From Paenibacillus sp. SYP-B4298 (GTDB taxonomy: Bacteria; Bacillota; Bacilli; Paenibacillales; Paenibacillaceae): 64,000 nt of DNA. The stretch's first letter is position 1; the number at the start of each line of letters is the position of its first letter. Under the pieces are notes generated by a model. It was not told where the DNA came from and searched no databases. It saw nothing but the letters and a program-made list of their open reading frames with translations. Positions 1-8,832 of the stretch are shown piece after piece. The translations under genes were made by a program, and so were the position numbers. The DNA is taken from assembly GCF_027627475.1 (NCBI RefSeq), contig NZ_CP115484.1, forward strand, positions 5,469,001 to 5,533,000, written 5' to 3'.

Positions 1-2709
1 CAGGTCGTCGCCCGCGTTGCTGGTCAGGTAGCGCAGATTCGCGAATATATCATCCGATGCGCTGCCTGAGGTGTTTGTTGCATCACCAACGTAGCCCCAG
101 GTTTGGCCAGCAGCAGGGTTGTACTGCTGGTCAGGCGTGCCGGCATTCAGAACCGAGTCGCCCATCAGCTTGAGCCATGCTGCGTACTCAGTAGCCGAGC
201 CATCATCTGTAGTCGGCGCGCCGCCAGAGTCAACGAAGTAGACCGTGTTATATGGAACGACGTCCATAGCAATCGAGATTTCCTTATTCGCCATCTCAGG
301 CAGTACGCCACGCACGGTGACGCGTCCCGGCTTGTTGAAGCTTGCCGCGTCGAGCGTCCAGTTCACCGCGGTCAATTGCTCGCTACCGCTCTGACCCTTC
401 TTGATTCGGATCTGTGCTGGCAGCACTGGGGGCTTGCCGACCTGTACGGATGCAGGCAGCGTGCTCACAATCTCGATGCTGCCCATCGAGTCCAGCAGCG
501 GCAACTGCCATTCATCATACCATTTCAGCATCAACTGATTGTTCGGGCCGAACTCCAGCGGCAGCCAGATATAGCGGGAGTCGCCAAGATCAGATACCTT
601 CCATCGGTCTCCCATGTAGATGAATTTGCCGTTGGCCGGGTCGATCGGGATGACATAGGTGCTCTGCGAGCCATGGGTGGTCGAAGCCAGCGGTCCGATC
701 GATGGGTCGCGCATTGGCTGCCATGTTCCAAATAAACTGTCGGCCACGGTATAACGTGCCGGATTGGGCGACCAGCCGGTGGCCCCGGAAGTGATCATAT
801 AATATTTACCGTTGTACTTGAACACGGCTGGCGCTTCACGCTGTGCTCCGGGGAACACGCGCACGTAGTCCTCACCGTATACTGCTTTGTACTCCGCATC
901 GCGCTCTTCCTTGCCGTCCTTATGCCAGCCGGTCACATCCGTATAGGCATCGTTCAGCTTGGAGATGTACATGGTCATGTTCTCCTCGCTGGAGTAGATG
1001 ATATAGGCGGTGCCGTCGTCATCCTTGTACAATGTCATATCGCGTGCCATGCCTGGCTGATTGGGTTGTCCGTTATACTCGGCGTCCGCCGGTGCACGGT
1101 CGAGCCGCTCGCTCTTGCCATATACGAATGGCCCTGTCGGGGAATCGCTCAGTGCGTAGCCCGCTTCGGCCTTGGCATAGTTGGCGTCCGACGTTGTGCT
1201 CGGGCCATCGGTGTGAAGCCACATGACATATTTCTTCGTCTTGTCGTTATAGATGACCTTCGGACGCTCCAGAACACGCGTCGACCCGATGTCGTTATAG
1301 ATGTCGTCCTTGTCAGCACGTCCTTCATATAGCTTGGAGATGAGCGGATCAGACTCGAACTCTTCCATCGATTTGATTGCAGTCAGCGCAATCCCTTCGT
1401 CCTTCCAGTTATACAGATCCTTCGAGCTGTAGACATGCACACCCAATGTCGGGGAATACCCGGTGGTTTTATCCTCACCGTACCAATAGTAGGTTTGCGT
1501 ATTCTCATCATACAGAATGCCGCCGCCATGTGCCTGAATCGGCGCACCGTTCGTATCCTTCCACACCTCTCCTGGACGGAAGGAGCTATAGACCGGCGCC
1601 GCCTCGAGTGCGCCCTGCGCCTTCAGGATGCTGCTGCGCCAGGTATACAGCTCGTTCTGTACCGTCAGCACATCGGTGTTATTCTGCTGAGCAGTATCCA
1701 GAAATTGCTGAGCATCTGCGAGCACCTTCTTCAGCGCTTGGACGGAATAGACGGAATAGTCGGGATTGTTCGCCTGCGCTCCAGCCGAATTGATCATGTC
1801 TTGCAGTTGGCTGTACTCCATCACATTGTGCTTGCGGATAATGATATAGTTGATGAGTGGGTCGTTCCATTGATTCGGAGTCCCGGTAGCGGGTCCCTGC
1901 ACGGCCACATTCAGCGTTCCGTCCGTAACGGACAGGCCGCGGTGGACGAACTCGCGCAATACCCCGCTACCGATGGCGTAGTCGCCGCTTAAGTTTTGAC
2001 CCTCGGCAATCAGATTGACGTTCCGGTCGCTCCATGGGTTGAAGAAGCCGAAGGTCAGATCATATTTGCCCTCAGGCAGCTCAAAATCATATTGGATGGC
2101 TTTGTCTATGGATTGCGAGCCGTTATAGTAGCGCAGCGTCCCGGTCTTGCTGGAGGCGTCCGAGGTAGACGTGGAGGTCGTCGTTGTCCGCAGCCCCCAC
2201 TGCTTGCCCGTAACGCTATCTGCACCGAACGACTGCTCGGTCGAGCTGGCGAACAGGCCGAGCTTATCGCCGCTCTCTGCTGTAGCCGGGGTCGTATCCC
2301 CTGCATTGACAAAATACAAGATATAATCATTGGCTTCCAGCTCCGCCTCGGTGGGGCCGTCAGCGACAAGCGCCTTCAGTTGCAGCGGCTCTGCTTCAGT
2401 GGCCTCCTGCTCCTCCACAGGCAATTCTTCCGTTGCCTGACCTTCTTGATCTGGCTCTTCGCCAGCTTGGACTTGCTCTGGCTGCTCCTCCAAGTCCGGG
2501 GCTTGAGCCTCCTCCTGCGAGGCAGCATTTGTCTGATCTGTGCTGGTTGCTTCCTCTTGTGCCTGTTCTACCTGTTGTGTCTGAGCAGCAGGCTCCGCGG
2601 CTGTAATCGCCGGAAGAGGCAGGCTGAGCACCATAGTGATGGACAGCAACAGGGCTACCCATTTTTTACGTGTACGCGGCGATGATGATTTTGATTGATA
2701 TTGTTCCAT
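1..2709 (-). CDS. Secreted multidomain GH43-type glycoside hydrolase (exo-beta-1,3-galactanase-like), 3' end cut by window edge
   Basis: An open frame of 903 codons runs off the left edge. It starts at ATG 2709 behind GGAGGT at about 2722-2727. Residues 1-39 form a signal peptide with an Arg/Lys-rich n-region. An acidic Gln/Glu-rich linker, a malectin-like beta domain (about 120-290) and a FIVAR-like helical segment (about 295-365) follow. A five-bladed GH43 domain spans about 370-700. It shows IQAHGGGILYDE, YYWYGE, ERPKVIYND, ARDMTLYKDDDG and EAPAVFKYNGKYYMI, close to the GH43_24 galactanase type. A Big_4 Ig-like domain (about 725-790) and the start of a second malectin-like domain come last. 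A perfect 14/14 cre match lies 106 bp upstream, so catabolite repression is likely. The domain order suggests a wall-bound or secreted enzyme attacking plant galactan side chains. The exact linkage is inferred. Confidence 0.85.
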   Translation of the reverse strand, partial: MEQYQSKSSSPRTRKKWVALLLSITMVLSLPLPAITAAEPAAQTQQVEQAQEEATSTDQTNAASQEEAQAPDLEEQPEQVQAGEEPDQEGQATEELPVEEQEATEAEPLQLKALVADGPTEAELEANDYILYFVNAGDTTPATAESGDKLGLFASSTEQSFGADSVTGKQWGLRTTTTSTSTSDASSKTGTLRYYNGSQSIDKAIQYDFELPEGKYDLTFGFFNPWSDRNVNLIAEGQNLSGDYAIGSGVLREFVHRGLSVTDGTLNVAVQGPATGTPNQWNDPLINYIIIRKHNVMEYSQLQDMINSAGAQANNPDYSVYSVQALKKVLADAQQFLDTAQQNNTDVLTVQNELYTWRSSILKAQGALEAAPVYSSFRPGEVWKDTNGAPIQAHGGGILYDENTQTYYWYGEDKTTGYSPTLGVHVYSSKDLYNWKDEGIALTAIKSMEEFESDPLISKLYEGRADKDDIYNDIGSTRVLERPKVIYNDKTKKYVMWLHTDGPSTTSDANYAKAEAGYALSDSPTGPFVYGKSERLDRAPADAEYNGQPNQPGMARDMTLYKDDDGTAYIIYSSEENMTMYISKLNDAYTDVTGWHKDGKEERDAEYKAVYGEDYVRVFPGAQREAPAVFKYNGKYYMITSGATGWSPNPARYTVADSLFGTWQPMRDPSIGPLASTTHGSQSTYVIPIDPANGKFIYMGDRWKVSDLGDSRYIWLPLEFGPNNQLMLKWYDEWQLPLLDSMGSIEIVSTLPASVQVGKPPVLPAQIRIKKGQSGSEQLTAVNWTLDAASFNKPGRVTVRGVLPEMANKEISIAMDVVPYNTVYFVDSGGAPTTDDGSATEYAAWLKLMGDSVLNAGTPDQQYNPAAGQTWGYVGDATNTSGSASDDIFANLRYLTSNAGDDL

Positions 2710-2814
2710 GACAGTTCACTGGACCTCCTTCATCGTTCGTCTCCGAAGCTTCAACCATCCGTTGCCGTTGCCGCCCTCGGCGCCGTCATCCCGTCAAGGA
2801 AATGCGGCTCCATA

Positions 2815-2828
2815 TGTAAGCGTTGTCA
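2815..2828 (-). promoter_or_regulatory. cre box (CcpA site), perfect consensus match
   Basis: TGTAAGCGTTGTCA matches the consensus TGWAANCGNTNWCA at all 14 positions. It lies 106 bp upstream of the GH43 start. A TTGACA hexamer on the minus strand overlaps its distal end, so CcpA binding would interfere with transcription. CcpA control is inferred from the motif. Confidence 0.7.
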
Positions 2829-2875
2829 ACAACATTTAATTTTCATTACTTTGCGGGGGCTTGAGGGCTAATCGA

Positions 2876-3022
2876 GTGATACAGCAGGCTGAAGCGCCCG
2901 GAGAGACGCTAGCAATTTTCTCTCTAAACATAACCAAAGCGCTCTACAACAGACAATTGAACATTTCTGATATTCATGAACTATTGCAACGGGAAGGAGT
3001 TGAACATATGTTGAGGCAGTGA
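2876..3022 (+). CDS. Possible small protein of 48 aa, unknown
   Basis: A GTG start preceded by GAGGG at 8 nt opens a 48-codon frame ending at TGA 3020-3022. The frame can also be read from TTG 2861. The product is hydrophilic and helix-like, ending in a pattern like DIHELLQREGVEHMLRQ, and its composition looks coding. It has no membrane segment and I recognise no family. It lies between the divergent GH43 control region and a hairpin. It may be a gene remnant. Confidence 0.3.
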   Translation: MIQQAEAPGETLAIFSLNITKALYNRQLNISDIHELLQREGVEHMLRQ

Positions 3023-3091
3023 AGATTTGCTGGAGAAGGCCATAACGGGGGGGAAACATCGCATTTTAGACATATATCCGCGATGTTTGTA

Positions 3092-3127
3092 TGACAGCAG
3101 CGGCTGCTTATATTGCCGCTGCTGTCA
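3092..3127 (-). terminator. 13-bp perfect hairpin downstream of the isomerase gene
   Basis: The arms 3092-3104 and 3115-3127 are exact inverted repeats with a 10-nt loop. The hairpin sits 25 bp beyond the stop of the minus-strand gene that ends at 3152. No strong U-run follows, so termination may be weak. Confidence 0.55.
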
Positions 3128-3151
3128 ACAGAATCGGGTAGGAATGGAATG

Positions 3152-3994
3152 CTATAGATGCGAACTGGCCGAATACCGCGCGCGAATCGAATCGATATAC
3201 TGCTTCGAAGCCGTCATCTCAGATCGGGATGCCGCTTCCATAATAATGTGGACATGCGGCTTATATTGCTGCAGCCGTTCCATGTACAGCTCATAGTTCA
3301 TCTGCCCCTGACCCGGCGCAACCGTGACGAGCGTGCCTTCTGGCGTCATCAGCTTGTCCTTCGCATGGCATGCGATAATGCGATTGCCCAGCAGCTCGAA
3401 GGCCTGCTCGATCACTTCATCCTGCCGGGAGAAATTATCCTCGTTCAGCAGATTGCCCGGATCAAGGACGACGCCAATGTTAGACGAGGGGACCTCCTCA
3501 AGCAGTCTGTTAAGCGATTCGGCAGTGCCGATCAGATGGCGGTCAGCGGCCTCCATGCCGACGAATACGCCCCATCGCTCCGCCTCGGCTGCCAGCTCCT
3601 CCAGCGTCTCCCGCATCGCGCGCCAGTCCTCCTCCGTGTAGTCCCCACCCGGATTAACACCGCTTTCAGCAGCAACGATCGGACAGCCCATCCAACTGGC
3701 GTAACGGAGCAGCTCCTTGAAGCGTGCCACATTCTCTCGGCGCTTCTCCACATTTCTGTCGAACAGGTGCACATAGCAGCCGAGCACGGATATGGATACG
3801 CCCTGCCGGGCGAAGGATTGCCCCAGCTCCTGTGCAAGGCCTGGGCTTAGCATACCGGACTTGCTAAAATCAACATCGCTGACCGCCTTCCACAGCGCAA
3901 GCTGCACATGGGAGAAGCCGGCTGCTGCCACCTCCTCCGCAAGCCTGCGGTACGGCAGGCTTCCAAACAGATGGGCAAGCACTCCTACTGACAT
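3152..3994 (-). CDS. Sugar phosphate isomerase/epimerase-like TIM-barrel protein
   Basis: The product is 280 aa of the xylose-isomerase-like / AP-endonuclease-2 TIM-barrel family. The expected acidic and His metal ligands are visible in order: AAESGVNPGG, VGMEAADRH, VVLDPGNLL, ACHAKDK and HIIMEAAS. The start is set at ATG 3994, preceded by AAGGAG at 11 nt. The open frame extends further upstream to 4042, but that part is Arg-rich and unlike the family. These enzymes isomerise or epimerise sugars or inositols. The substrate cannot be named here. The gene is monocistronic beside a GH43 gene, which fits carbohydrate catabolism. Confidence 0.8.
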   Translation of the reverse strand: MSVGVLAHLFGSLPYRRLAEEVAAAGFSHVQLALWKAVSDVDFSKSGMLSPGLAQELGQSFARQGVSISVLGCYVHLFDRNVEKRRENVARFKELLRYASWMGCPIVAAESGVNPGGDYTEEDWRAMRETLEELAAEAERWGVFVGMEAADRHLIGTAESLNRLLEEVPSSNIGVVLDPGNLLNEDNFSRQDEVIEQAFELLGNRIIACHAKDKLMTPEGTLVTVAPGQGQMNYELYMERLQQYKPHVHIIMEAASRSEMTASKQYIDSIRARYSASSHL

Positions 3995-4228
3995 GATGAC
4001 TTCATCTCCTTCGGATCGGATTCGTATGCGCTCTTTGCGCATCCGTCTGTTGTTCTATGCTGTCCTTACGATTGTACACTAAAAATCGGGAGTCTGACGC
4101 GCAAATGTCGATTCTAATGAATGGAGCAGAATTCGCAGAGGATGGATCGGGAAGGTGTGGTAAGATAGAGCCAACGTCTTGCCCGCCATCTCGCGCGGGT
4201 TATATGGAGCCATGCAGGAGGTATACAA

Positions 4229-4738
4229 ATGAGGATAGCATTAGGACAATTCATCGTGAGCTCGGGAGAGCTTGTTGTGGCTGATCCATGCCATGAGCTG
4301 AACAGGGAGAGCACCGTTATGGGTGTCGCATCACCCGTCAGAAACGGCACATGGCAGGCGGTGTCCGAACGGATGGAGCTGGAAAATTGGGGCGAGGCTT
4401 GTGCTTCGCTGATAGCCTTTCATACGGAGCACGGTACAGAGGATGGAGACTGGGTGAAGTGTCCCTTCATTGTAGGTGCTGTCAGCGGACAGGCTGGCAT
4501 CTTTGATCGGGAATCCTATCGCGTTTCCAGGACAGAGTCAGGCCATGAAGCGGCAGGCAGCCAGTGGTACACGGACTGTTGTCATCTGATAGAGGCACGG
4601 GATTCAGGGGTGATTCCTGGTGGGACGGTATCGCGCACCGGGATGGGAGCCGGGACGTATGGAGCGTATTACAGGGTGGATGCGCAGCAGCAGGTGGTTG
4701 GCGTGAAGATCATTTTCCTGAGACAGCCGGATAGATAG
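4229..4738 (+). CDS. DUF4241-like uncharacterised protein
   Basis: The product is 169 aa with no signal peptide or membrane segment, so it is probably cytoplasmic. The start is ATG 4229 after AGGAGG. It carries the pattern SGELVVADPC near the N-terminus, GVIPGGTVSRTG...GTYGAYYR near the C-terminus and Cys-Cys in WYTDCCHL. These remind me of the DUF4241 family of unknown function. The family call is from memory of motifs. A hairpin directly follows the stop. Confidence 0.65.
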   Translation: MRIALGQFIVSSGELVVADPCHELNRESTVMGVASPVRNGTWQAVSERMELENWGEACASLIAFHTEHGTEDGDWVKCPFIVGAVSGQAGIFDRESYRVSRTESGHEAAGSQWYTDCCHLIEARDSGVIPGGTVSRTGMGAGTYGAYYRVDAQQQVVGVKIIFLRQPDR

Positions 4739-4768
4739 AGCTGGCCGCTCGGGTGGTGGGGGCCAGCT
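4739..4768 (+). terminator. Hairpin after the DUF4241-like gene
   Basis: AGCTGGCC (4739-4746) and GGCCAGCT (4761-4768) form an 8-bp stem starting one base after the stop codon. The downstream sequence is only moderately T-rich. Confidence 0.45.
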
Positions 4769-4817
4769 TCCGTCTCTCGGCGCAGTCACAAGGATGAAGA
4801 GCAGCGTCGCAGTCAAT

Positions 4818-5414
4818 CTAGCGAGCGAATAGATGATCCAGATGATGCGATACGATGTCCTTTATCTGCTCGGGAGTGATGAGCTCCGGTCGTGTGATCG
4901 CATGGACAACCAACCCATCCACCAGCGCATGCAGCCGTGCCGCTTCAAAATCAGCATCAAGCTCTCCGTAGGCAGCATGTCCCTGCTCAACCAGCAGACG
5001 GATGAACTTCTCCAGCCCCTCACGAATCTGCTTGTGAACAGATAAGCTAATCGCAGCTACGGACTCATCCGAGGAGGCTCGTCCCGCAAAGGCGAGCCAA
5101 ATCTCGGCTTCGCCCCGCCTCACCTCATCCAGTGGCATCATTTCCCAGATAACTCTCTCCATGTCCTGTCGAATATCTCCAGTGTAGGGAGAGTTGAGGA
5201 TGCGTTCATTGACTCGGCGAGAGACCAACTCCATAGAGAAGGTGAGCAATTCATCCTGCGAATGAAAATAATGTCTTACTGACCCAAGCGACATCCCGAT
5301 CTCGCTCGCGACCCGCCGCACGGACACACTATCCAGCCCTTCACGGCGGATGATGCGCCAGGCAGCTTCGGCAAGCTGTTCCTTGCGTTGATGATGATCG
5401 ACTATTTTTGGCAT
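4818..5414 (-). CDS. TetR-family transcriptional regulator
   Basis: The product is 198 aa. Residues 1-55 form a TetR DNA-binding domain, with the helix-turn-helix signature VRRVASEIGMSLGSVRHYF followed by the usual acidic step into the ligand domain. The C-terminal part resembles the TetR_C_6/BetI class. The gene diverges from a membrane protein gene across an AT-rich gap of 93 bp holding a good sigma-A promoter. The likely job is local repression of that neighbour and of itself. The ligand is unknown. Confidence 0.9.
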   Translation of the reverse strand: MPKIVDHHQRKEQLAEAAWRIIRREGLDSVSVRRVASEIGMSLGSVRHYFHSQDELLTFSMELVSRRVNERILNSPYTGDIRQDMERVIWEMMPLDEVRRGEAEIWLAFAGRASSDESVAAISLSVHKQIREGLEKFIRLLVEQGHAAYGELDADFEAARLHALVDGLVVHAITRPELITPEQIKDIVSHHLDHLFAR

Positions 5415-5432
5415 AGCTATAGTATATCTCCA

Positions 5433-5460
5433 TTGTTTTTTTTCATAAATAGGCTATAAT
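5433..5460 (+). promoter_or_regulatory. Sigma-A promoter in the tetR/membrane-protein divergent gap
   Basis: TTGTTT (5433-5438), a 16-bp spacer and TATAAT (5455-5460) read towards the membrane protein gene. A second -10-like TATAAT lies a few bases downstream. The nearby ATAGCTAT palindrome in the tetR start region is a candidate operator half. Confidence 0.55.
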
Positions 5461-5507
5461 AAAAAACGGGTTATATAATACAGATGTACTAAAAAGGGGT
5501 GATCGAC

Positions 5508-6053
5508 TTGCTTGTATTTATTATTGCCTGTGAAGTGTTATTCTGGGTGTTTGTGCTCTCTGGGCTAGTCTGTCGTTACATGCTGCGCCTGCCTCGCACT
5601 GGAGCAGCGCTGTTGATCTGCACGCCATTGATTGATCTGGCATTATTAGCAGCCGCAGTCCTTCACCTGCGCAGTGGCGCGGAGGCCAGTCCGGTGCATG
5701 GTCTTGCCGCCATCTACATCGGCGTCTCGGTCGCCTTCGGCCATTCCATGATTCGTTGGGCAGATGTACGCTTCGCTCAGCGCTTTGCTGGCGGGCCTGC
5801 GCCGACAAAGCAGCCAAGGTGGGGCAAGGAGCATGCCAAGCGTGAGCGAAGCGGCTGGTATCGACACCTCGCCGCCTGGACGATCGGCTGCGGCGTCCTC
5901 TATATATTAATCAAGCTCGTCGGGGAGCCGGAGCGAACCGCGGATCTCCTTCAGATCATTCAATGGTGGTCCATCGTGCTCGGCATCGATTTTCTTATCA
6001 GCTTCAGCTATACACTATGGCCCAAGGAGGAGAAGAAGGGCGTATCCCATTAA
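5508..6053 (+). CDS. Small integral membrane protein, YmcC-like
   Basis: The product is about 181 aa with four to five hydrophobic segments near residues 1-22, 30-50, 62-82, 117-137 and 150-170. A basic loop around 95-110 is probably cytoplasmic. I place the start at TTG 5508 because AAGGGGTGA sits at the right distance. The GTG at 5499 lies inside that ribosome site. It resembles Bacillus YmcC-type proteins of unknown function. Divergence from tetR suggests it is the regulated target. Its stop overlaps by four bases the stop of the convergent gene. Confidence 0.7.
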   Translation: MLVFIIACEVLFWVFVLSGLVCRYMLRLPRTGAALLICTPLIDLALLAAAVLHLRSGAEASPVHGLAAIYIGVSVAFGHSMIRWADVRFAQRFAGGPAPTKQPRWGKEHAKRERSGWYRHLAAWTIGCGVLYILIKLVGEPERTADLLQIIQWWSIVLGIDFLISFSYTLWPKEEKKGVSH

Positions 6054-8308
6054 GTGGTCTCCCGTTCTGCCTGTTTTAATCTCCGATAATCCGAAGGCGT
6101 GACGCCAAAGTTCTTCTTGAACATGCGATGAAAGTACGAGCTGCTCATGTACCCGCTCTTCTGGGCAATATCGGCAACAGACAGGGTACTGTTCTCCAGG
6201 TAATCCATCGATTTCTCCAGTCTGACCGTATTGATGATGTCGACGATGGCATTCATCGTCTGTTGCTTGTACATCCGGCTCAGATAGACAGAGGACATAT
6301 CCAGCTTGTCGGCGATCCAGTTCAGCGACAGCTCCGCATTGTCAAAGTTCTCATGAATCAGATCATTGACCCTGCGTACCAGCTCGCTCTGCTTGGTGGT
6401 GCGCTTGCTGGACAGCTTGAGCTGAATATCATCGAACAGGGCAAAGAATACCTCGCATAGCTCCTCCAACGTCTCGAATCTGTCATAGGACGGAATCTGG
6501 ATGCTTGCGCTCGCCTCTGCATCCAGATTATTGTTCTTGTATAGCGTGTGCAGCACATTATTAATCGTCATCGTCAAGTGGGAAATGGCGAGCTGCATCA
6601 CATGGATCGGATAGTTGGCCGTCTCGCGTACAATCTCCTCAAATAGCTTCTTGGCCTCCTCTGTCTTGGAGGTCATGAGCGCGTCGGTCATCTTGCGCTC
6701 CTTATCCCCAGGGAATACGTATTCCCTGTTCTCTAATGCGGTGATCGCCTGCGCATCTATAATACTGCCCCAGCCGTAGAACAGTCGATGCCTGGAGGCA
6801 TCCTTCACCTGTCGATATAGTACACGCAGTTGGCTAGGAGCGGCTGCTTCCGGGCTGTACGTGATGGATAGTCCGAGCTTCAGATACTCCTGCACGGCCT
6901 GCTGCACTTGCCCAAGCAATGCCCGCAGCAGTGCATCGTCAGGCTCATTCGTGTCATCCACTCTGTTGATCAGCATGATAATGCTGTCCTCATCACTATC
7001 GATGGTCTCTGTGTGGTAGTGCTGCATGCACGTCTCTCCACTAATATTCATGATGGCGAATTTGTACACACTGATGTCATCCCCGCGTGTCTCCTTCAAG
7101 TGGTCGAACTGATCAATTTTCAGCATGACGACGCGGTAAGGAGCCTCCAGATTCAGTGTAATCCCGCTCTCCACGAGCCGTTGCATTAGAGAAGCTGTAT
7201 TCATCGATTGCTTGCCCAGAATCAGGTTGCGCAGCATGGTCTGTTTGATCGTATAGGAGCTGTTGCGACGCTCATTCTCCAACGATTGCACCTTGTCGAC
7301 GATCTGATGAATCGGACGATACAGAACGCGCGAGAGCAGCCAGGAGAACAGCAGACCTGCCAGCAATATAATTACAGCAATGAGCAAGGTATTATTGCGA
7401 ATCGTATAGACGGCGTTCGTTACCGTACTGTATGGAGTCACCCGGACATATTGCCAGTCCAGCGAATCGGGAGCAGTGAAGGAGATGAGCGACTTCTCCC
7501 CGTCAAAGTTGGCGACAATATAATTCGAAGACTGATCTCTCACCTTGCTCTGAAGCAATTCCTGATCCTGAGCAGACAGCTCCTTCGGAAGCAGCGTGTC
7601 GGCCAACAGCAGCTTCGACTGATTGTCGAGAATGTAGGACATTCCCCCTGCTCCATTGCGAGTTGTGCTGATGCCTTTATTCATCCATTCTGCCGAAATG
7701 TTCACAATAACGGCTGAGTTAATGGTCCGCGAACGTCCGATGGCATCATAGCCGAGATAGGTGTAGGCGGCAACCTTGTTCTCCCCGGCAAGTGTAGGGA
7801 TGTCATACGTTCGCGGAATGGGGGAGAATGGACGGTATTGCTGGAAGTTGTCCAGAATATCCAGGATGCCCTGATCCGCAAGCTCGGACTTGCTGAACGT
7901 TCCACCCTCTGCAGCGCGTCTAGCTGTATAGAAGAGTCCATTCTTGGAATTGTACACATAGATGGACTCGATGAACGGAATGGAACTAATATAGTTGTTC
8001 AATTCGCTCATAGCTGCCGTCTCATCATAAATATTCGGCTGTGTATAGAACATGAGCTTGGAGATTGTAAAGGTACGGTAAATCTGAAAGGAAAGGGCCT
8101 GGGCGCTCTCCGTCATACTGATCACTTCGCGGCTCGTCTGCTGCAGGTTGCTCAGATCGCTCTCGTAGGCCTTCTTCAGATCAATTCGGGTGTAGGTAAC
8201 AAAATAAAATAGAGAAGACACCAGCAAAGTAACGACAATGCAAAGCGTAATGCTGAGCAGCAGTCGAGTATATAATTTCCTGTTGTGTGTAACGTGCAGT
8301 ACTGCCAT
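6050..8308 (-). CDS. Membrane-bound AraC-family regulator with extracellular sensor domain
   Basis: The product is 752 aa from ATG 8308, chosen because the GGGGG ribosome site then has proper spacing. Upstream ATGs at 8314 and 8344 are poorer. A transmembrane helix at about 16-38, an extracellular Cache-like domain (about 40-295) and a second helix (about 298-320) are followed by a linker region. The C-terminal ~100 residues are an AraC double helix-turn-helix with LSLNWIADKLDMSSVYLSRM and SVADIAQKSGYMSSSYFHRMFK. It is a one-component sensor that diverges from an LplBCA-type import operon. Repeated GTTCA boxes in the gap are its likely operators. Confidence 0.9.
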   Translation of the reverse strand: MAVLHVTHNRKLYTRLLLSITLCIVVTLLVSSLFYFVTYTRIDLKKAYESDLSNLQQTSREVISMTESAQALSFQIYRTFTISKLMFYTQPNIYDETAAMSELNNYISSIPFIESIYVYNSKNGLFYTARRAAEGGTFSKSELADQGILDILDNFQQYRPFSPIPRTYDIPTLAGENKVAAYTYLGYDAIGRSRTINSAVIVNISAEWMNKGISTTRNGAGGMSYILDNQSKLLLADTLLPKELSAQDQELLQSKVRDQSSNYIVANFDGEKSLISFTAPDSLDWQYVRVTPYSTVTNAVYTIRNNTLLIAVIILLAGLLFSWLLSRVLYRPIHQIVDKVQSLENERRNSSYTIKQTMLRNLILGKQSMNTASLMQRLVESGITLNLEAPYRVVMLKIDQFDHLKETRGDDISVYKFAIMNISGETCMQHYHTETIDSDEDSIIMLINRVDDTNEPDDALLRALLGQVQQAVQEYLKLGLSITYSPEAAAPSQLRVLYRQVKDASRHRLFYGWGSIIDAQAITALENREYVFPGDKERKMTDALMTSKTEEAKKLFEEIVRETANYPIHVMQLAISHLTMTINNVLHTLYKNNNLDAEASASIQIPSYDRFETLEELCEVFFALFDDIQLKLSSKRTTKQSELVRRVNDLIHENFDNAELSLNWIADKLDMSSVYLSRMYKQQTMNAIVDIINTVRLEKSMDYLENSTLSVADIAQKSGYMSSSYFHRMFKKNFGVTPSDYRRLKQAERETT

Positions 8309-8832
8309 GCTCATAACCCCCTTTGCTTTGTACAAAACATACAATACGGTAGCCGTATATAGAAAGAATTCTACAGAATTGCTGGCCGATGTTGTATAGA
8401 TGAAAAGATAGCGCTTACTACGACATTCCCCTCGTTCACAAGATGAACGGATGCGTATGTTTTATTATTATAATCATCAATCAAAAACCTGCGCAATGAA
8501 AAGAGCATACCTCAACTGAACGAACCAGGCCGACAGGGTGTGAACAATCTGTACATCAGTGAAGTAAGTTGCTGTTCACCCTCTAAAATCCTTTAGGGAC
8601 AAGGGTTTCCTTCTATCGCTCAAGGATTCTCGGAGGTGGGTGCGGAGTTCTGGGTGGTTGTCATATCGGTGCAATTTGTTCACTGAACAATTCTCAATTT
8701 CGTTCACATTTCTTGAATAGTTGCTCTATTCGGGGGGTGAACATCTGTCGTACACTAAGTGCACAAGGCCAACGGGCCACACACGACAACCACGACGAGT
8801 GAAGCTGTGAAGGAGAAGGGAGAAGCATCCTC
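8309..8832 (+). promoter_or_regulatory. Control region with repeated GTTCA/TGAAC boxes and a cre-like site
   Basis: This 524-bp gap between divergent genes holds at least nine GTTCA or TGAAC pentamers between 8433 and 8742. Two form inverted pairs: CGTTCA (8433-8438) with TGAACG (8444-8449), and TTGTTCA (8676-8682) with TGAACAA (8684-8690). Others are near 8517, 8541, 8574, 8702 and 8737. A cre-like sequence, 11 of 14 positions, is at 8406-8419. No coding frame is seen. The boxes are probably bound by the AraC regulator encoded next door. Confidence 0.55.
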
